From NCBI GenBank assembly GCA_905331475.1, contig CAJNYU010000405.1, forward strand, positions 147,833 to 211,832: a DNA stretch of 64,000 nt, read 5' to 3'. The DNA is from Rotaria socialis. Its lineage: Eukaryota; Rotifera; Eurotatoria; Philodinida; Philodinidae. This document shows positions 1 through 12,907 of the stretch, piece after piece. Position numbers and translations under genes: made by a program. The notes beneath the pieces are model-generated. The model was given only the letters and a program-made list of their open reading frames with translations, had not been told where the DNA came from and made no database searches. Each line of letters begins with the position of its first letter. Positions within the stretch are counted from its first letter, which is position 1.

Positions 1-1233
1 TAGCCAGTGGGCTCGAAAAATGACTCAAGCATCTAAATAGATGAGACTCTGACGAGTTATCCAATGAAATTGATTACATCTGAGATAACTATCTTTTTGT
101 TTGAATTCAGTCACATTTGTGATTCACGACTATATATAGTATAGATTTCAATGAATTATCAATATCTACGAAAGAATTTGAATGTTTATGAATTTCTACG
201 GATATACAAGTTTTACAGTTCTTTTTTTAAAATTTCATACGATAGTAGCGTTCGGAAACTCAAGAATAGACTTATATTGAAATTCTGACTTGAAGCAAAA
301 AGTCTTAATGAGAATAAGCTTCTGGTGTATGCTTCTCTTTTAGATTGTTCATATACATGAATATTTTCCATTTGTTTTTAAATTCCAGAGTAGGAGCCAG
401 CGAACCGAAATATCTAAAACTTCAACTATAAAACCTTCTCATTAGGCGTTCGCCCATACAAAGTCTTTAATCATAATTGGAATCTGACTTTTTTAACGTT
501 TCCTAAGGGATACTATGACATCCTCTGAGAAAGATTCCTAAATATATATATATGATGTTCACAGGAGTCAGTTAAGTAATTTGAAATCTTTTCTGGATAT
601 TTAATTTAATAGCTCAGTACGATCTATATTATGCACAAAGTCAATTTCTTCGATAAAAATAGATTCAACAATATAATATCTAAACCACAAAAACGTTTTG
701 TCTATGTATTTGTATTGGTATATATATATATATACATAGGTGACGGCATGAACGCAATTCGTGTAAAACATGGTTCGATTGCTGATGGGCGCAAGATAAC
801 AGTAGATAATCGATATTTTCTTTGTTTTTTTATACATTTATTCATATTTAGGTTGCTTTGGCATCGTCACGCTCATCGACTCGAATAAATTCTCATCATT
901 GTTGCTGTTGTAAAAATTTTATGTAAAAAAACATTTAATTCAATGATTAACTCATCTATATATATATTATCTTGTTTTTGCTTGTTTGTTTTGTCTTCGT
1001 TTCCTATACAAGTTATTTTGTGCTTTTCAAATAAACTTCTAGGCGATTTGACAATCATATAAAAGAAAATTATATACATGCATAGCGGGAGGCAAAAAGT
1101 AATCGACTATCAGATAACGTTATCTTCAATGTTTTCCGTATTTGATTTGACGAATTATTGTCTTGTTGAAATTATAATAAACATTTTATTCTGTAAGTTT
1201 CAATACCATTTTGATAGAACTCAAATAGAATTT
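1..1233. other. intergenic, no gene seen
   Basis: AT-rich sequence downstream of the CNG channel gene. It holds short (TA)n runs near 545-555 and 719-735 and a T-rich tract. The open frames here are short, have no recognisable protein and no consistent splice structure. I see no RNA gene. Confidence 0.5.
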
Positions 1234-4200
1234 TTACGATGATGTCACACTTATTGATGAAGCAATTGGTGCAACAGTTAAAAATGAATTCGAAGAAGTT
1301 AATGATTGTTGATAGTAATCCGATGGAGGACACAATGTTGCAACTGCTCCTATATCAGATTCTTTTACTGATGAACGCCGTTGAATACCACTGCCAGTTC
1401 GACGAACAGGTGCATGAAATAGAACACGATAACTCGTTTCAATTAAACCCGGAGCACTTTTACTGCGTTTTAAATTAACTAAAAACAAAAAAGTGAAGTC
1501 GTGTCTTATTTTTAATTTTCTTGCTTTGTTTCAATTACTTAGTTGTATTAGTGGTTTTTTATGTTTTTCAAGACGTTTAACAGCTATTGATTCAAGTTTG
1601 ACACGTACAGCTGGATATTCTTTTAATACTTCCCAAAGATCTTCTTTGGAAAGACAAAATAAATCTGAATAACCAACTGATCGTACTGATGCTGTTCGTC
1701 GATTGCCGCTACCCATATTTAAAATACTTATTTCTCCAAAATATGAGCCTAAAACAAACCCAAACAGATAAATAACTTGTCTGTGTTTTTTTTCTCTGAT
1801 TTAATTCTACCAGCTTTTAATGTTGCTAAAACAGTTTTATTATTGTCAGCCATAACATGTAATTTTCCTCGGTTGACAATATACATTTCTTTGCCAACTT
1901 CACCTTTACGACAAATGAAATCACCTGGAGAAAACAGAACCGGTTTAAGACGTAAAACTAATTCATTTAAAAAGCCAGCTTCTGTATTTTGAAATATTTC
2001 CACCTATCAAAAACAAAAATTTTTATATTATTGATTAAGATGTTTATAGAAAATTTACTCGTTTCAAGGTGTCTAAATGAACATGAATAGCTATTTCAGC
2101 ACGAAGTTTATATGGTAATAATGATAGAACATGATTATCATCAACTGATTTATGACTCATCCATAAATAATCAAACCTGAAGAAGAAAAACACGAAAAAT
2201 ATCTTTTAAAATTTTAATTTTTCAAAATTAATGAATAATTGATAACTAAAATTAAAATAGTTCACTGAGATATGTTCAGTGATAAAAAAATCGCTCTTAA
2301 TACTCATAGATTTACTAAGCAAAGTTAATTTGAACATAGTATGTTTTTGTGGAACTCACATATGTTTTCGAAGAAAATGGTGAGTGTAAGTTTATAAGCG
2401 AGATTTTTGCGGCTCCCCCCCCCTCCCCATTACAGACATTAATTAGTTAAAAATTATGCTAACTAGGAACTTGACTAATTAGGCTGCTATTTCTTCCTTT
2501 TTTAATTACAGACTACGCGAAAAACGCAATTGTTACCTATTACAGACCATAGTAACTCGCTTAGAGTACCATTACAGACCGTAGAAACTAATATCTGCCA
2601 TTGTTAAATATACCAGCTAACAATTAATACTCGATTGCAGACATAAGCAAATAGGCAATGACCTAATTATAGGTTTTGGAAATCAGGGTAGATTTTTCAG
2701 ATGAACTATTTTGAATTATTTTAATAAACCGAAGGGATATATGTGAGTTCCGCATTTTAGCCCCTAAGGGGCTGCGCTAACAAGCTCTTATATTTACTAA
2801 TGAGATGAAATCTTCGATAGATAATAGTGTTTTTCTTTTGTGATATTGATTTGTAATCATCAACTAATGAATACTCGTTGAAATACTAATAAAAACTAAG
2901 ATAAAAATCAACACTATGATGTTAAGTCGACGTTGTTCATTTTCATTAAAAGACGATTTCTATTCAGATACTTCTTAATCAAGAGTATTATCAAGAAATA
3001 TTGAAAATCATATTTATCTTTATCGATAAGTGGAATTCATTAGATGTTACAAATATTTTATTTATTTGTCTACTACTATCTATAATAATGTGACATCCAT
3101 TATCTCAAGTAGGTAAAGTATCATATTAGTATCATTTATTTTTAAAAATAAAATAAAATAGACTAACCATCGTATAACACGATCTTCAAGGTTGTTAGGA
3201 ACATCCCTTAACGACATATATGTTTTAACAGCATCCAATTTCGCTAAAAGGAAGAAGCAGAAGAAAAAAAAGCAGTTATATCAAGTATCTATTCAATTAT
3301 TCTATTATTATACCTTGAAAATCTTTTCTTGAATTACTCAAATTAGATACAATGGATGCAACATGTCCCATAATTGTTGCAAATAATAATAAAGCAAAGA
3401 CCATTTGAGTACTTAGAAAAATATAATCTTCTTTTGATACTGGTTTTGTTTCTTGATTTTGCGTTAATGTTAATATTGTTATTGACCAATATCTTGAAGA
3501 GAGAAAAGAAACAATGTGATTCGTTTTTTGTTTTGTTTTGTGTTACAATTCTAATCAACTTACAAAGCTTTGAAATAATCCGAGCCACTATCATTAAATG
3601 TAAATGCAAAACGTTTTGTTGAAGCTAATTTCGATCGTGTTTGCAATATATATATTAAACATGCATTCCAATGAAAGATTGCTAATAAATAATGTATCAT
3701 AACAATAGTACGAAATAAATTTGGATAATTTGTATGACGTTCTGTTCGATCCAAAAATGTCCAGAAACGATAAATTTTAACTAAACGAAAAAGTCGAACG
3801 ATCGATTTAAAACCAATCGAGAGGTAAAGAAAATCCAATGGCATTAAACAAAGACAATCAATATAAAATCTTGTTGTATTCATATAGTAGTGACGTAATT
3901 TAATTGGATCTGTTTGTAAAACTCCATCTTCTAAATAAGCTGTACGAAAATTAAACATAATATCCATTAAATAAATAAAATCACATGCATAATCAAATAT
4001 AAACCATAGTATAAAATTATTCGATGTTAGTTCATGAAATGAAAAGCGAAATATAATTATCCAAAAGTTGTAAAGAAATGCCAGACTTATAATTGACGTC
4101 CAATAATATGATAAACGACCACTTGGATCAAAGATAAATGTGAAATGCGAGCGATGTGCTGTTGATGGATTTAAATCAAATTTTTCAAAACGAGCTTTTA

Positions 4201-5120
4201 TATCTTGCTTACGAGCTTTACGTAATTGACGAGATTGGCGAATAAAATCTCCTTAAATAATTCAATAGAATAACAGACGAGTATAACACAACAAAAACAA
4301 AAAGAAATGTTATTTTTGTATTTAAGAAAATTGAAAAAGTAGCTAGTCTTTCATTAGCATTGTCATTTGTTGATCTAGCGTTGCAAAGATATGAAGAAGA
4401 AAAAAACTATATTCAATTAGAGATTTCCTGTCTCAATTCCATTAGGGGTTTTTTTCCGTGATCGAATCAATGTTTTCTTATCTCTATGGATTGAATCAAT
4501 CAAGGTTTATCGTGTTGATGTTGTTCACAGTTAATATATATTTTAACAAATTTACCTTGATAACCGGAAAATATATTTCCATTATCAGATGACAATCGTT
4601 GATGTGCTAAAGTAAATGCTGATGTGGAACTTTTTCGTACAGCTGTTAACGTTGTTGCAAGTGTATCGAATATTGATTGTCTTGATGTTGAGTAACGATG
4701 GTTATATGGATTTGAGGAGTTTATTGATGGCCGACGTTGTGTACTTATTCGTTTTGGGAGAGATTGAATTGACACCGAGCTACCACGGGAATTATTCGAA
4801 AGAAGAGGAATTTTTGTTGGTTTTATGTGAGTACCAGTTTCAGACGATGATGTTACATGGCCACCACCACCACCATCGGTTGATGTAAAAGGAACTAAAT
4901 GTTTTGACAATGGCGTACGATGATTGGATGATGGCAATTGTGATGATGATTTTTGACTTGTTGGCGGGAAAATTCTAATTTCACATAAATCATCATGAAT
5001 ATTTGATGGAACTACTTGTTGAGATGATTTTATTGAAGGAAGCCGTGCAATGTCATTGTCAATATTTGAATTGCACACTTGATTGTGTATTGACGATTTG
5101 AACGATGACGTTTGAGCCAT
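1234..5120 (-). CDS. cyclic nucleotide-gated (CNG) cation channel, alpha-like
   Basis: Eight exons on the minus strand: 5120-4556, 4251-3564, 3492-3314, 3243-3168, 2176-2059, 2003-1811, 1748-1539, 1478-1234. They sum to 2274 bases in phase, giving 757 residues. The N-terminal ~185 residues are Ser/Thr-rich and low complexity. Then come six membrane segments, with S4 reading [12 protein letters not shown], the pore helix ALYWS (about 417-421), an S6 with [14 protein letters not shown], the C-linker starting [11 protein letters not shown], and a complete cyclic-nucleotide-binding domain with [10 protein letters not shown] (608-617) and GNRRTAS (621-627). These last motifs are nearly identical to vertebrate CNGA, so cGMP/cAMP binding should be intact. 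The family forms tetrameric plasma-membrane cation channels used in sensory signalling. The odd point is the selectivity filter: where CNGA has T-T-I-G-E-T, this protein has T-L-T-Q-N-Q-E-T, with no glycine. The C-tail is Ser-rich. The intron between 2176 and 3168 is unusually long and holds a repeat element. Confidence 0.9.
2351..2751. mobile_element. MITE-like element in CNG intron
   Basis: The element is bounded by inverted 13-base ends: GGAACTCACATAT at 2351-2363 and its reverse complement at 2739-2751. It contains five spaced copies of ATTACAGAC or ATTGCAGAC (2429, 2505, 2539, 2571, 2634) and a C-rich run at 2414-2426. No coding capacity is visible. A TTTT duplication at the flanks is possible but weak. 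It fills about 40 percent of the long intron. The superfamily is unknown. Confidence 0.5.
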
Positions 5121-7971
5121 GCCATCACAAGCGTAGTGCCCAGATAAAGGGCGATTGAAATTTATTAATATCTAATTGATAGAAATTAATGAAATTTCTT
5201 TCCAATACTTTCTTTCTCTTTTTTCTATAGCTAATAGGGATCAATCTTATAGTGTTAATATCCAAAAATATCAGAGAGAAGTCTGAATGGATACCTCGAA
5301 GAATATTATACAATCTGTTCTTAGCTAGAATTTTAGCTATAACGGCTAGAGGGCATCAAATATTAGTGTTTAGTATATGTCATTACGTGTTTGACAGCTG
5401 CCCATCTATCTACTTTCACACATATAGAACACAAGCATGCAAGAGGAAATAATGATTGTAATTTCTACGACTTGTCAATAGAAACATTAGCAAAAAAAGA
5501 ATATTAGACAACTCGGCGTCTATAAAAGTGACAATATTTATTTACTGATTATTTGTTTTTGATTGCATGCAATTTGTTGATCATGGCTAATTATGATTAA
5601 CATGTAAATGTGGTATAAGAAAATTTTTCTCTTAGAAATATCTATAATAAAATAGAAATAAGTATAGTGACATTTAGAAGTATATTGACAAGATAAGAGG
5701 AAAAAGAAAGAGGAAAAACGATTAGCTGAAGTAGTATGTCGAATACGCTCTCCCTAGAATATATTCACAAGTGTTTTTGTTATTGACAAATGTAGAATTC
5801 TAACGGATAAAATTAAATTAACACACAAGAGACGAAGTAAATTGGCGAATTACTATTCGGTGCAAGCTTGATGACGTTTCAAGAGAACACAAATCATTTA
5901 AACCGACACCCGAATATCACATTTGCATTCAACTATTGCAATCGTTTGTCACGAAGCAAAAAAAAACTTTGCTTAGCGATGAACGAGAGATACGATGGAG
6001 GAAAAGGAGAGAGAGACAGAGAGACAGGAGAAGAGATGTTGATGAAGAAGATGGGCACAGCAAGATCCCACACGCACCATTACCATTCTCAAGAAAAAGT
6101 TTTCCATTTCCGGAGTGAAGAGCAAGTGCGATGTGTCTGCTCTTATTAGGAATATTACATTATTGAAAGTATTATTACTAATGTTTTTCTTCTATAACGC
6201 TATAAACAATCTCTGAATGATTTCTTTGAGAGAGAGAGGTCAGAGTAAAAACTTGTGTCTTTGTTCTTTTCTGTCTGAAATAATTAATCTTAAGAATAAT
6301 ATGAACTGAACTGTTATCTAATTTGTTTTATTTTAAATTGAATAGAAATTGTATGACTACTACTATTTATATTAATAGAGAGAACAAGAAGGAAAAACAG
6401 GAAAGCAAGAACAAGTCAAGTTTATCAAAGCAAATGCATGCACTAATTTAGTATGCATTAATAGGAATTTTCCTTTTCTTTAAATCTCAGATGACTTTTA
6501 CTTTAGTTTGATAGGTATTTAAAGAACTAAAGAAGTTTTCTTGGATTTCATGAGTATTTGAATTAATCTACATGAAATAATAAATGATTTTATTATGAAA
6601 GAAATAAATCTCTATGACTTACATCATTTGTTTTCCTATAAATAATAAAAGCTTATTACCTATATTATAAAGATATATATAGAAAGAGATGAGTACGTTG
6701 ATTAATAATGATCTCTTTACCTAGGAAATAAGTCTAGCATACTAAATGACATGATTTTCAAATAAACTTGTTAATTTACGTGTGAGAGACAGGCACGCCC
6801 ATGTGCATGATGATTATTGTTATCTATCGATACACATGCGCCAGTCAACTTTGTCTTTCTTTCAATTTTATTAGATCGACTTGGTGTTGCCTCTATTTTT
6901 CTTATCTCTCAGTTTTTTTCTTCTTCTTCTTCTTCTGTTATTTATTTGTCTCTCCTTTAACTTGTTCTCATGAATAAATAATCAATAAACTCATCTTCGT
7001 ATTGTTCCTTCTTTTTCTCGCTTCTATCATCCGATGAGGATTGTATTGATGTGTAACAAGCAACAGCAGCAACAAAAAAACGAAGAAACAACACAATATC
7101 GTTCTATCCGTTGCTTTCTTTCTCTTTCTCTCTACGATAGTATCATCAAGCAGATACATGATAATTGTTTTCTTTTGGCCAATTCTTACTACAATTAGCT
7201 ACATCGTCAACATGAGTAATAGGGATGTCTTCTTTATTCAGATCTATATTCCTATCGAATGTCAACAACCAATATCCATAATATTGCTTTATCTTTGTTC
7301 TGAATCATGCGCATTTTCTTTCGTTCATTCGCTTTCGAGTATGCACGCGCGCATCCGTTCAAATTCTTTTGTCTACGAGTATTCTATACCAAATATCTCT
7401 TCTTTCATCTACGTCACATGAACTCATGTTTTTTCCTATGCTGTCGTCATTCGTAATTGGCCCCATCTCTCCCCATCTTTACTGTTGAATGAGTACATGG
7501 CTTTTCTCTTCGTTTTTTTCCTATCTATTATTCATTTTGAAATAACGTCTCAAGCTATGCTATATCCCGCCGTTCGCTATGCCAAATGTACGACTGCATT
7601 TACTTGCTACTCTCATGTGCATTAGCATCTAGCTCATCCATACTTTATTAAATCGGAACTAAGCAAGAGTTCATTGACGTAATTCTTGATACATGCACAC
7701 ATAAACATATCTATGGATAGGAAAGGAAGACATCATTACACTAGACCGGAAAACATGCATAATAAATCCACTTTGTAAATAAATAATGTCGATTTTATCT
7801 ATATTCGGCATCAATGCAAATACATACGTACAAATAATCTAGTAAAATGTCAAAATATGTTTAATAACATTGAAATTTAATCTAAAATCAATTACCCTTT
7901 AGCGCAATTCTAATATTTATAATGAATTATATAACAAGAATTATTTTTTCTTTGGAAAAGCCATACATCTA
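5121..7971. other. intergenic, 5' side of the CNG gene
   Basis: About 2.85 kb upstream of the CNG start with no supported gene. It has GA- and CT-rich stretches (6007-6035, 6905-6935, 7110-7135) and short AT microsatellites. The open frames here lack protein-like composition. CNG promoter elements presumably lie here, but I cannot point to one. Confidence 0.45.
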
Positions 7972-8910
7972 ACGGGTGTTCCATAAAAAATGGCTACCTT
8001 TTGTTTTCTGCCTTTGAGGCACTTGATAATTGTCTTAAGATCTGATTCTGAGCTTGTTGGATAGAGAATTCGTTTCTCTACAAAACTATCCACTTCATTT
8101 TTCAAAGAAGCTTTTCTTGTCAGCGCAAGATTTAAAAGATCAACACCTACTAAATCATCCAACTGCGCGATCAAAGAAACGAAGAAAAAAATGGAATTTT
8201 AAAAATAGTGACTCTGCTGCAAAATCAAATACGCTACAATATTCTACATAAAATTCTGCATCCTATGATATCATTCTCAGGATTTTAGAATAAATATTTG
8301 GGTGAATAATTTTTGAAATAGAAAATGCGAAAACACGGAAAAAACCCTTTCCTGGTCACTCATGCGATTATTCTGTTTTAATGCTAGCCAGCCAAAATGT
8401 TTCAGCTATTCAAACTAACACTTACACCATTTTTTTCAGAATTAAATTCTGCAGTCAACGGCGTGATAATCAACGTTTCACAGGAGAAGCTTGGATTTGA
8501 AAAACCTTATTTTTTATACTGCCTCTAAAAATACTATCAAGGGTTAGTTCGAAGCCTTTTGCTACTGAGCAACAGTACCAAGAACCTTGGAAAAGTCGAG
8601 GAAGCATAGAACACAAAATTCTACATCTTTTGATGTAAAATATTTAACTTTTAACATTGGCCTAAATTAGCAGACTTGCATAAATTATTTAATGTGCGAA
8701 GAAAATTTCGCCGCGCAGTTGAATAATTTAGTAGGCGTTGATCTTTTAAATCTTACACTGACAAGAAAAGCTTCTTTAAAAAATGAAGTGGATAGTTTTG
8801 TAGAGAAACGAATTCTCTATCCAGCAAGCGCAGAATCAGATCTTAAGACAATTATCAAGTGCCTCAAAGACAGAAAACAAAAGGTAGCCATTTTTTTATG
8901 GAACACCCGT
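7972..8910. mobile_element. foldback TIR transposon with duplicated coding arms
   Basis: Two arms of about 199 bases (7972-8170 and 8712-8910) are near-identical inverted copies, ending in ACGGGTGTTCCATAAAAAA and its complement, and flanked on both sides by TA (7970-7971 and 8911-8912). A TA target duplication points to the Tc1/mariner group or a relative. Each arm encodes the same roughly 60-residue segment in opposite directions (8174-7941 on minus, 8692-8919 on plus), with the shared core VDLLNL-LTRKASLKNEVD. Most differences between the arms are substitutions that keep the frame open. The 540-base loop has no long open frame. The peptide is not one I recognise. It may be a captured gene fragment or a transposase remnant. 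Confidence 0.7.
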
Positions 8911-9566
8911 TATTATTGATTTAAAACTAAATTACAACTACTTACTATTTCTGTATGTTTTTAAATAAATAAATCAACATATTAATTTTCTAATAATATA
9001 TATATATATATAAGATAAACTACGTATGCGTTTCTTAGATATTTTCAGTTAAAAAAACTCATTGTTTCGTCGTTTATTATTATTCCGACTCACTCTCTCG
9101 CTCTCCTCATTTTAGAACGACTCGATGTTATTTGTATTTCCGTTCAAGAACATGAATCTTCATATTTTCTCGCCAGCTTTCCCGAGTTTTCTCTTCTTGT
9201 CTTTACTGTTTAAGAAAATGTCTATCGTTTCCTGTCGTCCTCATAACAAAAAAAGCAATAAAAATCGAGTCAGATCGAATCATTTTCAACAAAATATAAC
9301 CATTAATTTTCTTATAGTATGTTCGTTGTATATATATATATATATATATGTAGTATGTATATCTGACAATAGCACGAGAAACTTTTTTGATCAAAAACGA
9401 AAAAGAAAGAAGGAAAAAACACACTAGATGTCAATCAAAGAAAATAAATTAATCAAGAAAAGAAAAATCTTGTGCGTGTTTAAAAATTCAACGCACCGAA
9501 AAAAAAGGAGAAAAAGAAAATAGCACTGCTTTTTACCAATAAAATAAAGTGAACACAAAAGAAATA
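8911..9566. other. intergenic with (TA)n microsatellites
   Basis: AT-rich sequence between the foldback element and the 3' end of the FLYWCH gene. (TA)n tracts lie at about 8997-9012 and 9330-9350. The open frame at 9125-9427 runs through the microsatellite and is not protein-like. The A-rich region near 9490-9545 may hold the 3' UTR and poly(A) signal (aataaa at 9539) of a neighbour. Confidence 0.45.
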
Positions 9567-10315
9567 TCACATTTGTTGTTGAAGACTAGATAGTACTGAT
9601 GCATAAGCATACATGAACATATAGTTTTGTGCTAAGAATAAATTATATGGATATGTTGATGAAGATAGTTTCTTTCGTTTTTCATCTTCATTATCAATAT
9701 CGATCGGTAATGGACGTTTTTTCGGCGGTAATGAATTCCATTCAGATGATTTACAATCTGTATTCGACACTTTAAATTTTTGATTTCTTTGCCGATGACG
9801 ATATAATGTTGATTTAACTGATGCAAATGATGGCAAATGTTCGCGTATTTCTGTTGAATGTTCATTTATTGATCGCATTAATTCTTCATCATAAATTTTT
9901 GGAATGGTAACTGTATCTTCAGCAGCACGTTTTTTTAAGCGTGATAAAAATTCTTGTTGAGGATCAACAAGTAATGTTCGAGCATGTAAATGACCATCAT
10001 TACGACGTACAACACGATCACCATAAGTTCTTACACTAGCACTGCATAGTTCGCTGTGAAACAAGAAGAAGAAAACAAAACCCAATGTCAAGATTTAAGA
10101 AAAACAACTCTAGTATAGACTTTTAAACTTACTGTGTACATGTCCAAGACATGGAACCATCGAGATTATCACGTCGATGTTTATAACGATGACCATCAAG
10201 TATAATACATGGTTTACCTTTTTGCGTTGTTTTCAGAATAAATGAAGCATTTAATGAATCAGATTCTTGCTTAATAGGTTTTTGATTGGATGCTAATTCA
10301 GCAAGAACATCAAGA
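9567..10315 (-). CDS. FLYWCH-type zinc-finger protein (5' end not resolved)
   Basis: Two exons are clear: 10315-10133 and 10053-9567, joined in phase across an 79-base GTAAGT...CACAG intron. The first begins in mid-codon after TTTTAG at 10316-10317, so at least one upstream exon is missing from this model. The join gives a FLYWCH finger: G-K-P-C-I-I-L-D-G-H-R-Y-K, then W-T-C-T-H-E-L-C, then H-L-H. That is the W-x-C-x(4)-C ... H-x-H zinc-binding pattern. Downstream is a basic, partly helical region ending in KKRPLPID. FLYWCH domains occur in animal chromatin and transposon proteins and bind DNA or RNA. With no transposase domain and several introns this looks like a host regulatory gene, but a domesticated transposon origin is possible. 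Confidence 0.75.
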
Positions 10316-12907
10316 CTAAAATTACATTAGAATACACACAAAAGGGATTGCTGCATTTTGTTTTTTTGTCCTCACTTATTCATAGTTTGTGTACGTAATA
10401 CAGACAATCAAAGAATGATTTCTTCTTTTATATGGCATGTCTATATATATGTACATTTAAACATTCTATTGTATTCTTAGTCGAATTTCTACATGTGCGT
10501 TCCGAAATCAATAATAACATAGTGTACAAAATATCAAGGCATTAGTTGTAAAAATACACTTGTCCTATCATGAGGTTAAACAGAATCATCTAGAAATTGC
10601 AGAAAAGGAAAATTTTATAGAAAAGAATAACTACTTTTATTACGTTTGTTTAATTGTACAAAGAGATCTGTTCTCCTTGTAATATTCACCATTGCCTATA
10701 GAAAATAGATAGATAGAGCATGGCGCGATGAATCATTAAGAATTTCAATCGAAAATTTTCCCTCGGAGAAAAGTCCATTCACGTGAAAAGGAACGAAAAG
10801 TATAGAATTATCATATGCTATCATAAAAGGCAGACTTTCGTGTATAGATTCAAAGGTATTATTCATTTAGTTCAGCAAGATTTTAGTTGAATATCTTATT
10901 ATTGAGTTTAAGTAGAAACTTCTGTATTACTAAGAGTTCTCGATATGATAAATATTTTCCTAAATTAGTCTGATTATAATTATATACTAATAATAGATGC
11001 TTAGTCGTTTCGTGTATACTAATAATGAATAATAATTCCAATTATTCAAACTATGACTTATCTATACGTATAGATAGAAAAGGATTGGAATTAACGATCA
11101 AAATTGAAAACAGAAATAACTTTTTTTGATATTCATGATGATGAAATTTAATTAATCATTCAGAGAAAAGACAAAATCTGCTCGCAGTGAAAACAAAACG
11201 TCGATGATGCATATATATCTATATCATTGATCAGCTTTGGGGTTACTTTCAAGTTGAATGTTAGCAATGACTGGAAAAAATATTTAGTAATATTGAAAGA
11301 ATTCCTATAGCAACTGTAGAAAATCTTTGATTTAGTTATGCTGTTTCTTTTCGTATTGTCATTATTTTATTAAGCAAGATGAATAAAATAATTTTGAATG
11401 TGACAGAAAAACTCGTATTGGTGAAAAATATTAGTATAAAACAAATTTTTAAAAATCTATATAGTATAGTATGATCATATATTTTAGTGTAGGATTGAAT
11501 CAACAAAAAGCAACGTTGGTTGTAATAATTTCGATTTTTTAGTAAATGAAAAGAAATCTTAGTTTTTATTATGTTTTTCTAATATGAACATTTGTATCAT
11601 TTAAACCAAAAAATCAGTAACTTCATCAGTGATAAATTGATAAAAATCATAAAAATCTATTATAATCGTTAGATTTGCCTCGAGCAATGAAACGACTTAA
11701 ACGAACTCTAAATCATAACTATAATCGGTATTATTTATGAGCAATATGACTTTGTTAAATAGAAACATGCGTATCTTGAAATAATAAATTAGCTTAAAGC
11801 TAATTTGCAAATGCTACTCTAATGGAATTAGCGTTTTAAGCATTTATTCAAATGAATCCTCAGTAAAGTCAAATCTAACATTTGTCATGCGACAAAAAGC
11901 AGCATATTAAATTTCAATTCATGTATTTTCATTTCAAAATAACTCTACAAGAACCAAACTGAATGATACCATTTTGCCGACTACTGTTGGTGTTACAAAA
12001 TACTCATTCAATCATTCATTGAGCCTGTAAAAATTTTTGAAAGAAATCAATCAACTATTCATTGGTGACATCAAAGAGTATCAGTTGCTTCAGATAACGT
12101 TAAAAAAGAATTGTTTCGTTGCTTACAATGGAATGTCTTGAAAAATGATTTTTAAGAAAAACTCTCTTGAAGTTTGGTCTGGTTGAATTTTTTTTTATTA
12201 AAGGCGCTACTTGTGTCGCTTAGTTTATTAAGTTTTCAGATGCGTATTTTGTATGGTTAGAGATATAATTGGTATGAAGTTTTTAATTAATTCCTAATCA
12301 GGTTGACAAAATAAAGATTTAAACATATTTTTACATTGGAAGAATTCATTCGAGAAAATAACTCCGGTAAAAAAATCAAAGCCACATGAAAGATGAGTAC
12401 ACGCTCTTCTATCTAAATTGATCCATACAGATAAGGCTGATGTCCTAATTTTTATGAAATCTAATATTAGATAAATTCATTAAGAAATGAATGCTTAAAA
12501 ATACTGTTGCAAACGTTTGAACGACATTTTCTTAAATAAACAATGTTGTTAAGCAATGACTTTTGATCTTTTCTCATTCGTACGGCTGACATAATCAAAG
12601 CATGGCGTACAAATTCATGATCATATCTAATTCTACAAATCAAGTTGTATCTTCACTGAAAATATAATACATAATAAATGTGTGTTGAAATAATTTATTA
12701 TTTGCCGTCAAAAGTGCAACTCGAAAAAAAAAATTACAAAAAAGTATTAGCTACATAAAATAGAATTTATTAAAACCATTATCATATTAATACGAATTTA
12801 GCACAACTTTCTTCTAAACTAAAAACAATCATTATTGTTTTTCATTTCTGACTTTTTTCCGTACACACATGCACACACAGTACTATTGAAAAACAAATTT
12901 ATTTTAA
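10316..12907. other. intergenic, no gene seen
   Basis: About 2.6 kb of AT-rich sequence. It must contain the missing 5' exon or exons of the FLYWCH gene; one candidate on the minus strand is the ATG at about 10694 with a frame running to about 10645, but its donor is poor. A perfect 18-base palindrome, TATCTATACGTATAGATA, lies at 11059-11076. Nothing else recognisable was found. Confidence 0.45.

Noticed and set aside
11059..11076. 18-base perfect palindrome as a functional site
   Set aside because: AT-rich and isolated; plausible by chance in this composition.
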